Source: Actinomycetes bacterium (GTDB lineage: Bacteria > Actinomycetota > Actinomycetes > Actinomycetales > Dermabacteraceae). Taken from it: a stretch of DNA of 11,567 bases. Below are positions 6,153 to 11,567 of the stretch, piece after piece (the stretch's first letter is position 1; each line of letters opens with the position of its first letter). A program made the translations under genes and the position numbers. The stretch is taken from the NCBI GenBank assembly GCA_023389045.1, contig JAEWEZ010000048.1:1-11567 (forward strand), given 5' to 3'. Below the pieces are notes generated by a model. It did no database searches. It was not told where the DNA came from and worked only from the letters and a program-made list of their open reading frames with translations.

Positions 6153-6232
6153 GCTCCCTTCGCTAGTGCTGGCTAGATCAGGTTCGACGGGTGTGTTCTC
6201 AGCTCGCCTCTATCGCGAGCACCCCGGGCTGG
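6153..6232 (-). ncRNA. TPP (thiamine pyrophosphate) riboswitch controlling thiMED
   Basis: Read on the minus strand, the conserved THI-element blocks appear in order: GGGGTGC; a P3 hairpin GCTCGC/GCGAGC with a 7-nt loop; CTGAGA; ACACCCG closing P2; GAACCTGATC; a P5 hairpin CTAG/CTAG around CCAGCA; then AGCGAAGGGAG. In the best-known aptamers P5 is CTGG/CCAG, so the CTAG/CTAG pair here is a compensated change. The final GGGAG is the thiM ribosome-binding site, 5 bp from the ATG, and its GGG can pair with CCC just before the first block as P1. Ligand binding would therefore hide the ribosome site, implying translational control. No T-tract terminator lies between aptamer and start. Confidence 0.95.
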
Positions 6233-6234
6233 AT

Positions 6235-6251
6235 CAACGGTAGCACCGCTG
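6235..6251 (-). other. Short hairpin between the lipoprotein gene and the riboswitch
   Basis: On the minus strand CAGCGGT and ACCGTTG form a 7-bp stem (one G-T pair) around a GCT loop. It lies between the lipoprotein stop (6262) and the aptamer. No T tract follows, so it is at best a weak terminator or a leader structure. Confidence 0.35.
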
Positions 6252-6261
6252 GCGTGGCGGT

Positions 6262-6747
6262 TTAGTTGCAGGATGGGTCGCCCACTTGTGCGTCATAAAT
6301 TTCCAGTATTCCGCGGGCATAGATTTTAAGCACTGCCCCGTGAATATCGGAACTGGAGCGGGTGAGGTGACCACCCTCGCGTTTTTCCCTACCGAGCTTG
6401 GTAAAACCGTGTTCTTTCAGGACGGGGTCGAGCGCTTCAAGCCACGGTTCCCAGTCCATACCCGTACCGGGCTTCTCATACAGCCAATGGTCACTTTCCC
6501 AGTGACCTGGAGAGTAGGTGGAGCACCTTTTCGGGGTTTCCGTGGAATGCACACCCGAGGGGTGCCATCCCAGTTTCCGTACGGAGTCCATCGCGGCAAT
6601 CAATGCATCCACCACGACGCGGTAATGTTCGACGACATCGGCGGCCGGGATCGGCTCAATGCGGCGACCGCATGCGCTGAGGGCAGTGAGGGGTAGCGCT
6701 ACAAGGAGAGCGCGGCGGTTCAGCGAGGGATGAATCTTGTTATGCAT
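6262..6747 (-). CDS. Small secreted lipoprotein of unknown function, candidate partner or immunity protein
   Basis: This 161-residue protein begins with a basic N-terminus (LNRRALL, weakly Tat-like), a hydrophobic stretch (13-23) and a lipobox LSAC with Cys26, so a mature lipoprotein of about 136 residues outside the membrane is expected. Two further cysteines (75 and 160) could form a disulfide; the Trp-rich middle and two-cysteine pattern loosely recall small actinobacterial LppA-like lipoproteins, a weak comparison. Its start overlaps the stop of the upstream 90-residue gene by 8 bp, so it is coupled to the toxin-like protease operon. Base composition is lower in GC than the thi genes. Surface lipoproteins serve as immunity proteins for some secreted toxins; that role is inferred from context only. 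Confidence 0.85.
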   Translation of the reverse strand: MHNKIHPSLNRRALLVALPLTALSACGRRIEPIPAADVVEHYRVVVDALIAAMDSVRKLGWHPSGVHSTETPKRCSTYSPGHWESDHWLYEKPGTGMDWEPWLEALDPVLKEHGFTKLGREKREGGHLTRSSSDIHGAVLKIYARGILEIYDAQVGDPSCN

Positions 6748-7012
6748 TAATTTCCTCGATCTCTAGAACGACGGCACCTCGAGAATCCACGGTGGATGGC
6801 AGAACATTCACGGCAACCATCCGATGGGAAGGGCCCAACATATACCACTCTCCCTGCATCATGCGGACTTTCTGCACATGGCCCACGCCTTTAGCATTAA
6901 ACCACAGCTCGACAATAGGCCCAGAATCTCCTTGCTCTGTGCGCGCGACGGTCAGAGAAAAGTCATCTTCCACCAGGCGACCTGCCTGCATAATAGTTCT
7001 TGTTCCGCGCAT
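6740..7012 (-). CDS. 90-residue protein of unknown function, second gene of the protease operon
   Basis: I do not recognise the family with confidence. The 90 residues look beta-rich (alternating tracts such as FSLTVART, PIVELWFNA, VQKVRMM, MVAVNVL, AVVLEIEEI) with no signal peptide or membrane segment, so it is probably cytoplasmic. The start is placed at ATG 7012, one base after the upstream TAA (7014-7016), with GGAG 9 bp away at 7022-7025; an in-frame TTG at 7027 would overlap that site. It is locked between the calpain-like protease and the lipoprotein gene, so a role as chaperone, adaptor or cytoplasmic immunity protein for the protease is reasonable but unproven. Confidence 0.8.
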   Translation of the reverse strand: MRGTRTIMQAGRLVEDDFSLTVARTEQGDSGPIVELWFNAKGVGHVQKVRMMQGEWYMLGPSHRMVAVNVLPSTVDSRGAVVLEIEEINA

Positions 7013-7013
7013 C

Positions 7014-8132
7014 TTACTTCTCTCCAATTCCCGTCATAACAATATCATTTTCATACCGCCAGTCATCCGGCTTCACTCGCACCTGATAAGCTGCATCAGC
7101 GTCGGGGCCGTGAGGGTTGGTAAGAATGAGTTCTCGAGTTTCTGCGTCATAGCCGGATACGTGATACACGTGCGCTGTAATAAGTTCATCACGGGCCGGC
7201 CCCAAGGTCATCAACGGATCCGTCATGACAGTGACGGGGCGACCCTCATCAATCGCCTTCTTGTACTCTTCAAAGGAGGGTTGGCCGCCCAATGTCAACT
7301 CAGCAGCGGGCTTTCCAGTGATTATCTCAATCCCGGCAGCAGGTGTATCTGCCGACACCTTTGACGCTCGACCGTCCGCCTCGTTGATCATCGCCTGCTC
7401 GTAAATTGACAGAACTCCAGGACCACCCGCTCCCTTTTGAGCATCCCTAGCCCCTCTTACCCCTATATCACTCGGAGCAACGGAAACCTCCTTCGGCTCT
7501 CCATCAATATATAGTGTCACCACCCAGCCCTCCGAGCCCGGAGGATTCCCCTTAGCAGTAATGTTGTCCGCCAATAGTTGAGGGTCTGTCTGTTGCACCG
7601 CCATCAAAGCAGCTAAGTACCAGCAGTCACCAACGGCACCCTGCTGCATGACCTCTTTTTCAATAGCCTCTTTAGAGGTGTCAATGCTGGACGGATCCCA
7701 ATTCGGATATTTGTCAACGTATCGCTTCCCTAAGACATTACTATCCGATCCAGCCCGTACAGGGTCTCTCCAAAGATCTCCGAGGCGCTCACCAAAGTTA
7801 ATCACGTCGCTCCAGTCTGGAAAGTCCCCTCCTAGCAAATCGCCATAGCGGGAGACATCGACGCGGCCGTCGGGGGCGGAGGCTGCATCCTGCTGCGCTG
7901 CCTGCATAGCAAGCTTCTCTGCCATTCCATAAAAGCTATCCCCTGCAGTGCTCCACGCGTTTCGAACCCGCCCAAAAGTCTCGCGGAACTGTTCCGCGTC
8001 CTGCCCATACCATTCGACTGAATTGATGCGACCCTGCACATACTCCATAGACTCGAGCGTTTGCTCACTAGACCTGCGGCATACTTCAGCGTATGCAAGA
8101 AGTTGGTCTGTATCGGCACCGTTGAAATTCAT
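7014..8132 (-). CDS. WxG-headed calpain-like cysteine protease, candidate type VII-secreted effector
   Basis: This 372-residue protein has two parts. Residues about 1-90 form a helical hairpin of ESAT-6/WXG100 type, with the Trp-x-Gly turn WYG at 41-43 between two charged helices. Residues about 155-370 match calpain (C2-type) cysteine proteases: QQGAVGDCWYLAAL with oxyanion Gln164 and nucleophile Cys170, AHVYHVSGYD with His321, and LILTNPHG with Asn339. The catalytic set appears complete. There is no Sec signal or membrane segment, as expected for a WXG-type secretion substrate. ATG 8132 is chosen because AAGGGG lies 4 bp upstream; a longer frame to 8252 covers the leader and is rejected. 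It leads an operon with two tiny-gap or overlapping genes. The block is lower in GC than its flanks, suggesting acquisition. The substrate is unknown, and a processing protease is an alternative to a toxin. Confidence 0.9.
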   Translation of the reverse strand: MNFNGADTDQLLAYAEVCRRSSEQTLESMEYVQGRINSVEWYGQDAEQFRETFGRVRNAWSTAGDSFYGMAEKLAMQAAQQDAASAPDGRVDVSRYGDLLGGDFPDWSDVINFGERLGDLWRDPVRAGSDSNVLGKRYVDKYPNWDPSSIDTSKEAIEKEVMQQGAVGDCWYLAALMAVQQTDPQLLADNITAKGNPPGSEGWVVTLYIDGEPKEVSVAPSDIGVRGARDAQKGAGGPGVLSIYEQAMINEADGRASKVSADTPAAGIEIITGKPAAELTLGGQPSFEEYKKAIDEGRPVTVMTDPLMTLGPARDELITAHVYHVSGYDAETRELILTNPHGPDADAAYQVRVKPDDWRYENDIVMTGIGEK

Positions 8133-8136
8133 GGTT

Positions 8137-8142
8137 CCCCTT
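8137..8142 (-). promoter_or_regulatory. Ribosome-binding site of the calpain-like protease
   Basis: On the minus strand AAGGGG is followed by AACC and the ATG at 8132. It is the only good site near the frame's possible starts and so fixes the N-terminus immediately before the WXG-like domain. Confidence 0.65.
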
Positions 8143-8213
8143 CGGTCAGTTGTCCTCGTATTCAAGAATTGAAGCTGATGGTATTTACTGAGCGAGTCAG
8201 CCTTGACTCTCAA

Positions 8214-8229
8214 TCCCACATTGGTGGGA
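8214..8229. promoter_or_regulatory. Dyad TCCCAC-ATTG-GTGGGA in the divergent intergenic region
   Basis: A perfect 6-bp inverted repeat with a 4-bp centre lies about 82 bp upstream of the protease start. It could be an operator or a short leader hairpin for the protease operon. A second small dyad, TTCAA-GAA-TTGAA, lies at 8161-8173. Both are short enough to arise by chance. Confidence 0.3.
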
Positions 8230-8342
8230 GCGTCAGTATTTCTTAGCCTCAAAGGTCGTCCCGTATTTTGACCTCATCGGCTCGCCATCTTCTTCATTCA
8301 CCAAGCACGGTCATCGTACTCGAGCGCCATTGCCCGCTAGGC

Positions 8343-8369
8343 TTATCCACAACGCTTCACTTATCCACA
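8343..8369 (+). promoter_or_regulatory. Pair of perfect DnaA boxes
   Basis: TTATCCACA occurs at 8343-8351 and again at 8361-8369, in the same direction and 18 bp apart start to start. This is the consensus high-affinity DnaA box. They lie in the divergent intergenic region 8133-8414, 46 bp upstream of the small membrane protein start. There is no dnaA or dnaN gene here, so this is not the standard chromosomal origin; DnaA titration or DnaA control of the flanking promoters are options. Confidence 0.6.
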
Positions 8370-8414
8370 ACACTTCCTGCCGCGTACTCACCTCACCTCC
8401 AAGGAGACCCATCG

Positions 8415-8609
8415 ATGCCTGTCGCAGCCGCACTGTTTGCCACCCTGGCCCTGCTGGATGTCCCCGTGGTTGCCGAGGGCTGGTGGGAGTTCATGCTCGA
8501 TGCCTACCTCTTGCGCGCCGGTCTCATGATCGTCGGGGCGGTAGTGGTAGCGCTCGTGGTCGGGGTGGTCATGTACGTCCTGAAGGGGGGGTCGAAAGAT
8601 CGGGATTGA
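8415..8609 (+). CDS. Small single-span membrane protein
   Basis: This 64-residue protein has a moderately hydrophobic N-terminal stretch (about 3-18), an EGWWEF turn and a strong membrane helix at about 36-56 rich in Val, Gly and Ala, then a charged tail ending KDRD. Its start is fixed by AAGGAG at 8401-8406, 8 bp before the ATG; the in-frame extension up to 8268 crosses the DnaA boxes and has no ribosome site. It is followed 13 bp later by the Nudix gene, so the two are likely co-transcribed. The family is not recognised. Confidence 0.75.
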   Translation: MPVAAALFATLALLDVPVVAEGWWEFMLDAYLLRAGLMIVGAVVVALVVGVVMYVLKGGSKDRD

Positions 8610-8617
8610 TCGCGGCC

Positions 8618-8631
8618 AGGAGATGGAGTTG
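8618..8631 (+). promoter_or_regulatory. Ribosome-binding site suggesting a TTG start for the Nudix gene
   Basis: The order is AGGAG-ATGGAG-TTG. Zero spacing to the ATG at 8623 is not workable for ordinary initiation, while 6 bp to the TTG at 8629 is ideal. Choosing TTG removes only two residues and leaves the VVAAVV strand intact. Confidence 0.5.
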
Positions 8632-9045
8632 CGGCTCTTACCAGTGGTCGCGGCGGTGGTGCGCCGCACCGATGGTGCTGTCTTTGCCGCGCGGCGCTCG
8701 AGCGATCGGCCGAGCGGCGGCCTCTGGGAGTTCCCGGGGGGCAAGGTCGAACCGGGTGAGGATCCGCGGGCTGCGCTGGTGCGCGAGCTGCGCGAAGAGC
8801 TGGATGTCGAGGTGCAGGTGGGGTCGCTGGTTGATGTCGCGCGCGTGCCGCTCGGTGATGTTCTCCTGGAGCTTTCCTGCTTCGAGGCGCGTTTGGTGGA
8901 CGGGGAACCGGCGGGCAGCACGGATCATGATGCTTTCGCGTGGGTGCCACTGGACCGTCTGAGTGATCTGGACTGGGCGCCGGGGGATGTTCCGGTTATT
9001 GAGCGGATGCTCGCGACCTTTCCCGACCGTCTCCCACCTTCCTGA
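8623..9045 (+). CDS. Nudix hydrolase, MutT/NUDT1-like
   Basis: This 140-residue Nudix protein has the box at residues 40-62: GKVEPGE, then seven residues, then RELREELDV. The position usually held by Gly in EExGU is Asp61, a tolerated variant. Before the box stands GGLWEFPGG, as in MutT and CTP pyrophosphohydrolase-like enzymes that hydrolyse nucleoside triphosphates, often oxidised ones; the WVPLDRL segment near residue 107 and the length also fit. Exact substrate cannot be read from sequence. The start is uncertain: AGGAG at 8618-8622 directly abuts ATG 8623 but is 6 bp from an in-frame TTG at 8629, which may be the true start. The YczE-family gene follows after 9 bp. Confidence 0.92.
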   Translation: MELRLLPVVAAVVRRTDGAVFAARRSSDRPSGGLWEFPGGKVEPGEDPRAALVRELREELDVEVQVGSLVDVARVPLGDVLLELSCFEARLVDGEPAGSTDHDAFAWVPLDRLSDLDWAPGDVPVIERMLATFPDRLPPS

Positions 9046-9054
9046 CCAGCCATC

Positions 9055-9765
9055 ATGCCTTCCACATCGTCGTCTCATCACCGGTCTGCCGCCTCCTATG
9101 CCCGGCGGATTCCGCTCATGCTCGCGGGTTTGGCGGTCATGGCTTTCGGCGTGGCACTCTCGATCGTGGCGGGCCTCGGCACTTCGCCGATCTCTTCGCT
9201 GCCGTATGTGGCCTCGCGGGTGTTCCCGGTGAGCGTCGGACTCGCGACGATCCTCATGAACGCAGTGTTTGTGCTGATTCAGATCGCATTGCTGGGCCGA
9301 CGCTACCGTCCTCTGCAGCTTCTGCAGGTCCCGGTAGCGCTGCTTTTCGGGGTGCTGATTGACCTGTGTCTGTGGCTTCTTCGCGGCGTGGATTTGGCCT
9401 CGTACCTCGAGCAGTGGGCGTGGTGCCTCGCCGGGGTGGTGGTGGTTGGTGTCGCGGTCGCCATGATGGTTATTGCCGACGTAGTGGTTCTGGCCGGTGA
9501 GGGCGTGGTTTTGGCGGTGCGAGACCGTCTGCATTGGGCGCGGGTGACGCATCCGCTGGCAGAGTTCGGGGCGCTCAAGGTGCTTTTTGATGTCACCTTG
9601 GTTGGGATCGCGTCGATCTTGTCGCTCCTCGTCTTGCACGAGTTGGTGGGGGTTCGTGAGGGGACGGTCGCGGCGGCGCTCGGCGTCGGTGTGGTGGCCC
9701 GGTGGGTTGTGAGGGCGGTGCAGCCTGGTTCGGAGCGCGGTTTCCGGGAGCCGACCGACGGGTGA
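9055..9765 (+). CDS. YczE/YyaS/YitT-family integral membrane protein
   Basis: This 236-residue polytopic protein resembles the YczE/YyaS family of unknown function. Hydrophobic segments lie at about 18-42, 60-80, 86-108, 120-148, 170-193 and 200-218. The first is followed by GLGTSPISSLPY, like the GTSP loop typical of the family, and conserved polar residues occur within helices (GVLIDLCLWL, KVLFDVTLVG). Transporter-like function has been suggested for related proteins but no substrate is known. It starts 9 bp after the Nudix stop codon, so it is probably the third gene of a small operon. The C-terminal tail (QPGSERGFREPTDG) is soluble. No strong ribosome site is seen; coupling to the Nudix gene is likely. 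Confidence 0.85.
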   Translation: MPSTSSSHHRSAASYARRIPLMLAGLAVMAFGVALSIVAGLGTSPISSLPYVASRVFPVSVGLATILMNAVFVLIQIALLGRRYRPLQLLQVPVALLFGVLIDLCLWLLRGVDLASYLEQWAWCLAGVVVVGVAVAMMVIADVVVLAGEGVVLAVRDRLHWARVTHPLAEFGALKVLFDVTLVGIASILSLLVLHELVGVREGTVAAALGVGVVARWVVRAVQPGSERGFREPTDG

Positions 9766-9790
9766 GTGCCGGATCTGCGCCTGGTGCGCG

Positions 9791-9816
9791 CGACCGACGG
9801 GTGGGGGAATCGGTCG
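9791..9816 (+). terminator. Possible hairpin after the YczE-family gene
   Basis: CGACCGA (9791-9797) and TCGGTCG (9810-9816) form a perfect 7-bp stem with a 12-nt loop 25 bp past the stop codon. No T tract follows, so if it terminates transcription it is of a GC-type or Rho-assisted kind. The CCGACGGGTG tract also recurs at the end of the gene (9754-9763). The rest of 9766-10040 holds nothing else I can support. Confidence 0.35.
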
Positions 9817-10040
9817 GTGCTCCCCGCACCCGTTGCCAAAAATCTAGATCGACTCCGTGTGGAGCGCGATGGGGTGAACACCCCGGAGAGTTGTCCCTGG
9901 GAGAACTCCCCTTCCCCACTCTGTGGAGAACCCTGTGTAGGACCTCGCGCGATTCCTCCCCAGCCCTCCTTCCCCTTTCTTCCTCCATGACCCGCCCCTC
10001 CCGGGTACTCTCATTCCACGATCTCTCTCGGGGGGTTCAC

Positions 10041-10601
10041 ATGAACGCGACGGATCACGGCCGCTCCACCGCCGGCAACCGCGAGGACGCCGAGCACAAC
10101 TACTCCTACGACGCCGATGCGCTCGGTTATACCGAGGTCGATGGCACCGACGAAGCTGCGTCGTACGCCATCGTCACCGGTGAACGTGCTGTTCCGGGGG
10201 CTGCGGACCTTCCGGACACAAGGCGTCGCCGCCCCGGGGCTCTCCCCGAGGACTACCCCGTGGAGGCCGAACTTCCTGGGTTTCGTGAGGGCGAAATGCC
10301 GCGGCGCCATGCCGGTGACCCCATGCCCACCTATGACACCGGGCAGCGTCGTGCTCAGGTGGGGGCCGACGGTGCGCTGCCCGTGTACACCACGCGGGAA
10401 CGTCCCACGGTGGGGGCCGACGGGTCACTCCCCGAGTTCACTGATCGCGACCGTTGCCGCAGTCAGCCGGATGAGCCCCCGCTCGACGGCGAGTTGGATG
10501 ACGCCGGGCAGTGGGGAGAAATCGCAGACGCTGGGAAGGAGTCGGAGAGCCGGGAGCGGCGAGGGCCGCTTGGACGGTTCCGCCGACGTCAGCAACGCTG
10601 A
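10041..10601 (+). CDS. Acidic hypothetical protein with a 17-residue internal repeat
   Basis: This 186-residue protein is not recognised. It is hydrophilic and probably largely disordered, with no signal peptide or membrane segment. Residues 107-123 and 124-140 are two copies of a 17-residue repeat beginning VGADG(A/S)LP and ending in a basic R.R-type tract; a looser copy (DPMPTYDTGQRRAQ) precedes them. The C-terminus switches from acidic (DGELDDAGQWGEIADAG) to strongly basic (RERRGPLGRFRRRQQR). ATG 10041 is preferred because a G-rich tract (10030-10035) lies 5 bp upstream and the frame before it lacks protein-like character. It is a single gene, downstream of a 275-bp gap. Confidence 0.75.
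   Translation: MNATDHGRSTAGNREDAEHNYSYDADALGYTEVDGTDEAASYAIVTGERAVPGAADLPDTRRRRPGALPEDYPVEAELPGFREGEMPRRHAGDPMPTYDTGQRRAQVGADGALPVYTTRERPTVGADGSLPEFTDRDRCRSQPDEPPLDGELDDAGQWGEIADAGKESESRERRGPLGRFRRRQQR
10359..10460 (+). repeat. 51-bp in-frame repeat inside the acidic protein
   Basis: GTGGGGGCCGACGG occurs at 10359-10372 and 10410-10423, exactly 51 bp apart, i.e. 17 codons. The DNA is conserved only at the unit starts, indicating an older duplication than the perfect 25-bp repeat at 3694. Confidence 0.75.
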
Positions 10602-10619
10602 GAGGGTGGCGCGGGCTCT

Positions 10620-10856
10620 TTAGTTTGTGGGCACGGAAATAAGCCAGCTGTTCGGATCTGATGTTTCCTGCGGCGGGTACGTGCAGTCTGCGGTGGTGAC
10701 TCGCGCGTAGTGGAGCAAAGTTCCGGTATCAGCCGCTGCAACCGGTGGGCACGTGCAACGCGATACCTGGAAGGACTCGCCAACGGTCACTCCCGCCTGC
10801 ATCGACTCCACCGCGGTCAGTGATGGCGTCCTGATCGTCTCCGTCGAAAAGTCGAA
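10620..10856 (-). pseudogene. Orphan reading frame, possibly the remnant of a secreted protein gene
   Basis: On the minus strand a frame is open from just after a TAG (10857-10859) to a TAA at 10620. The first usable start is GTG 10811, giving 63 residues with no signal peptide; codons mostly end in G or C, as in genuine genes here. The peptide has three cysteines (two in CTCPPV, one in TADCTYPP) and ends SWLISVPTN, looking like the C-terminal piece of an extracellular protein. The missing N-terminus suggests a truncated gene, but a real small protein from GTG 10811 or chance openness in GC-rich DNA cannot be excluded. Confidence 0.3.
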
Positions 10857-10869
10857 CTAACCCCACACC

Positions 10870-11567
10870 TCAGCGCTTGATATCGGCCTCCGTCGGCGCA
10901 GGGATCTCCTCATCGAAGGGGATCATCGGCCGCTCAATCGCCACGTGTCCGAGCCGCAGCAGGTCCTGATCCACGCCCCCGGGGGTAAGCGCGAGCAGCC
11001 AGTCTGCTGCCGCCTCGTACTGGTCTGGCTCCAGGTATCCCATCTTGACGGTGACGATGTCGAAACCGTCCATAGCAAGACCCATCGCATCAAACATGTC
11101 CCGGGTGCACCACTGGGAACGCCGCTCGGTGACCACGATGGTGAGCCCGGTGTCCACCACGCTCGGCACCTCGGCGTCATCCCCCGTCTGGCCCGCAGAC
11201 GCCCCACCCCCGGCGCCCCCGGCACCTTCAGCACCAACCGGCCGCAACACCCGCAGGGCCGCGGCACGCCCGCCCACCAGTGACGCTTCACCCAGCGAAA
11301 CCACCCGCGCCCTGAGCGGCAAAGGCCCAGGCCAGCGGTCATCGATGCGTCCGCCCACCACGAGATCAACCACGCCGTCCGCCCCGGCGGCGAAAGCAGC
11401 ATCCGTACTCACCGGGTCCACGAGCGACACCATCAGGGCGCTCACCTGCCCGCTGGTAATCTCATGTCGGGCCAGCAGGTGGTGCGTGCAGTAGGTGATG
11501 TCGTCGGCCCCGCCCGCTCCCGGGTTGTCACCGGAGTCGGAGATCCAGAAGGGCCGTGCCGAGGAGC
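10870..11567 (-). CDS. M81-family (MlrC-like) metallopeptidase, C-terminal part, 5' end outside the window
   Basis: The frame is open from the window edge (first full codon at 11565) to the stop at 10870, so at least 231 residues of the protein's C-terminal part are present. Near the edge the sequence reads SDSGDNPGAGGADD, matching the DxxDNPGGG block of MlrC/M81 enzymes, zinc peptidases named for the microcystinase MlrC. After it come VSLVDPVS, a VGGRIDDRWPGPLPL block, LTIVVTERRSQW and FDIVTVKMGY, the usual order of the MlrC C-terminal domain. A Gly/Ala-rich insert (GAEGAGGAGGGASAGQTGDD) is unusual. The substrate is unknown; many members are uncharacterised amidase- or peptidase-like enzymes. 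A GTG at 11445 lies inside the domain and is not the true start. Confidence 0.88.
   Translation of the reverse strand, partial: SSARPFWISDSGDNPGAGGADDITYCTHHLLARHEITSGQVSALMVSLVDPVSTDAAFAAGADGVVDLVVGGRIDDRWPGPLPLRARVVSLGEASLVGGRAAALRVLRPVGAEGAGGAGGGASAGQTGDDAEVPSVVDTGLTIVVTERRSQWCTRDMFDAMGLAMDGFDIVTVKMGYLEPDQYEAAADWLLALTPGGVDQDLLRLGHVAIERPMIPFDEEIPAPTEADIKR

Noticed and set aside
8133..8252. N-terminal extension of the calpain-like protease to an upstream start
   Set aside because: The extra 40 residues are not protein-like, and a good ribosome site sits just before ATG 8132, which opens directly into the WXG-like helix.
8343..8369. Chromosomal replication origin
   Set aside because: Only two boxes, no AT-rich unwinding tract evident, and no dnaA, dnaN, rpmH or partition genes alongside.
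8638..9639. 333-codon minus-strand frame opposite the Nudix and YczE-family genes
   Set aside because: His/Arg/Gln-rich peptide opposite genes with clear Nudix and membrane-protein features.
9702..10040. N-terminal extension of the acidic protein
   Set aside because: The upstream frame overlaps the end of the YczE-family gene and lacks a ribosome site; the ATG at 10041 has a G-rich tract at suitable distance.

Overview
The window is high-GC DNA with dense short intergenic repeats and actinobacterial gene families. These include a thiMED thiamine-salvage operon behind a TPP riboswitch, dhaKL, a WXG-type secreted toxin candidate, an AbiEi/DUF559 protein and a YczE-family membrane protein. This points to a high-GC Gram-positive bacterium (Actinomycetota); the genus cannot be fixed from the sequence alone.

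Layout, left to right. (1) Positions 1-554 hold no convincing gene but carry a 28-bp tandem repeat, two copies of a 77-bp palindromic element and a 20-bp tandem repeat. (2) 555-1403 (+) encodes an AbiEi-like winged-helix/DUF559 endonuclease-fold protein. (3) 1404-1740 is a convergent intergenic region with a third 77-bp element, a tandem amplification of that element's right half, and a NotI-rich 17-bp repeat. (4) 1741-3419 (-) is dhaK-dhaL, dihydroxyacetone kinase subunits, with no dhaM in the window. (5) 3420-3759 holds a candidate dhaK promoter with paired CAGACGTC sites, the fourth 77-bp element and a perfect 25-bp duplication. (6) 3760-6148 (-) is thiM-thiE-thiD, joined by ATGA start/stop overlaps and preceded by a well-formed TPP riboswitch at about 6153-6232. 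(7) 6262-8132 (-) is a visibly lower-GC block of three tightly coupled genes: a WxG-headed calpain-like cysteine protease, a 90-residue protein and a lipoprotein. (8) 8133-8414 is a divergent intergenic region with two perfect DnaA-type boxes. (9) 8415-9765 (+) encodes a small membrane protein, a Nudix hydrolase and a YczE-family membrane protein. (10) 10041-10601 (+) encodes an acidic protein with a 17-residue repeat. (11) 10620-10856 (-) contains an orphan reading frame that may be a gene remnant. (12) 10870-11567 (-) is the C-terminal part of an M81/MlrC-type metallopeptidase that runs off the window.

How the genes work together. ThiM and ThiD phosphorylate the salvaged thiazole and pyrimidine moieties and ThiE joins them to thiamine monophosphate; TPP closes the loop through the riboswitch, whose 3' end carries the thiM ribosome-binding site. 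DhaK and DhaL would phosphorylate dihydroxyacetone if a phosphoryl donor (DhaM plus the PTS) is encoded elsewhere. The most interesting items are the candidate type VII-secreted calpain-like protease with two possible partner or immunity genes, and the 77-bp palindromic element: four ungapped copies in one orientation, with paired base changes in its arms.
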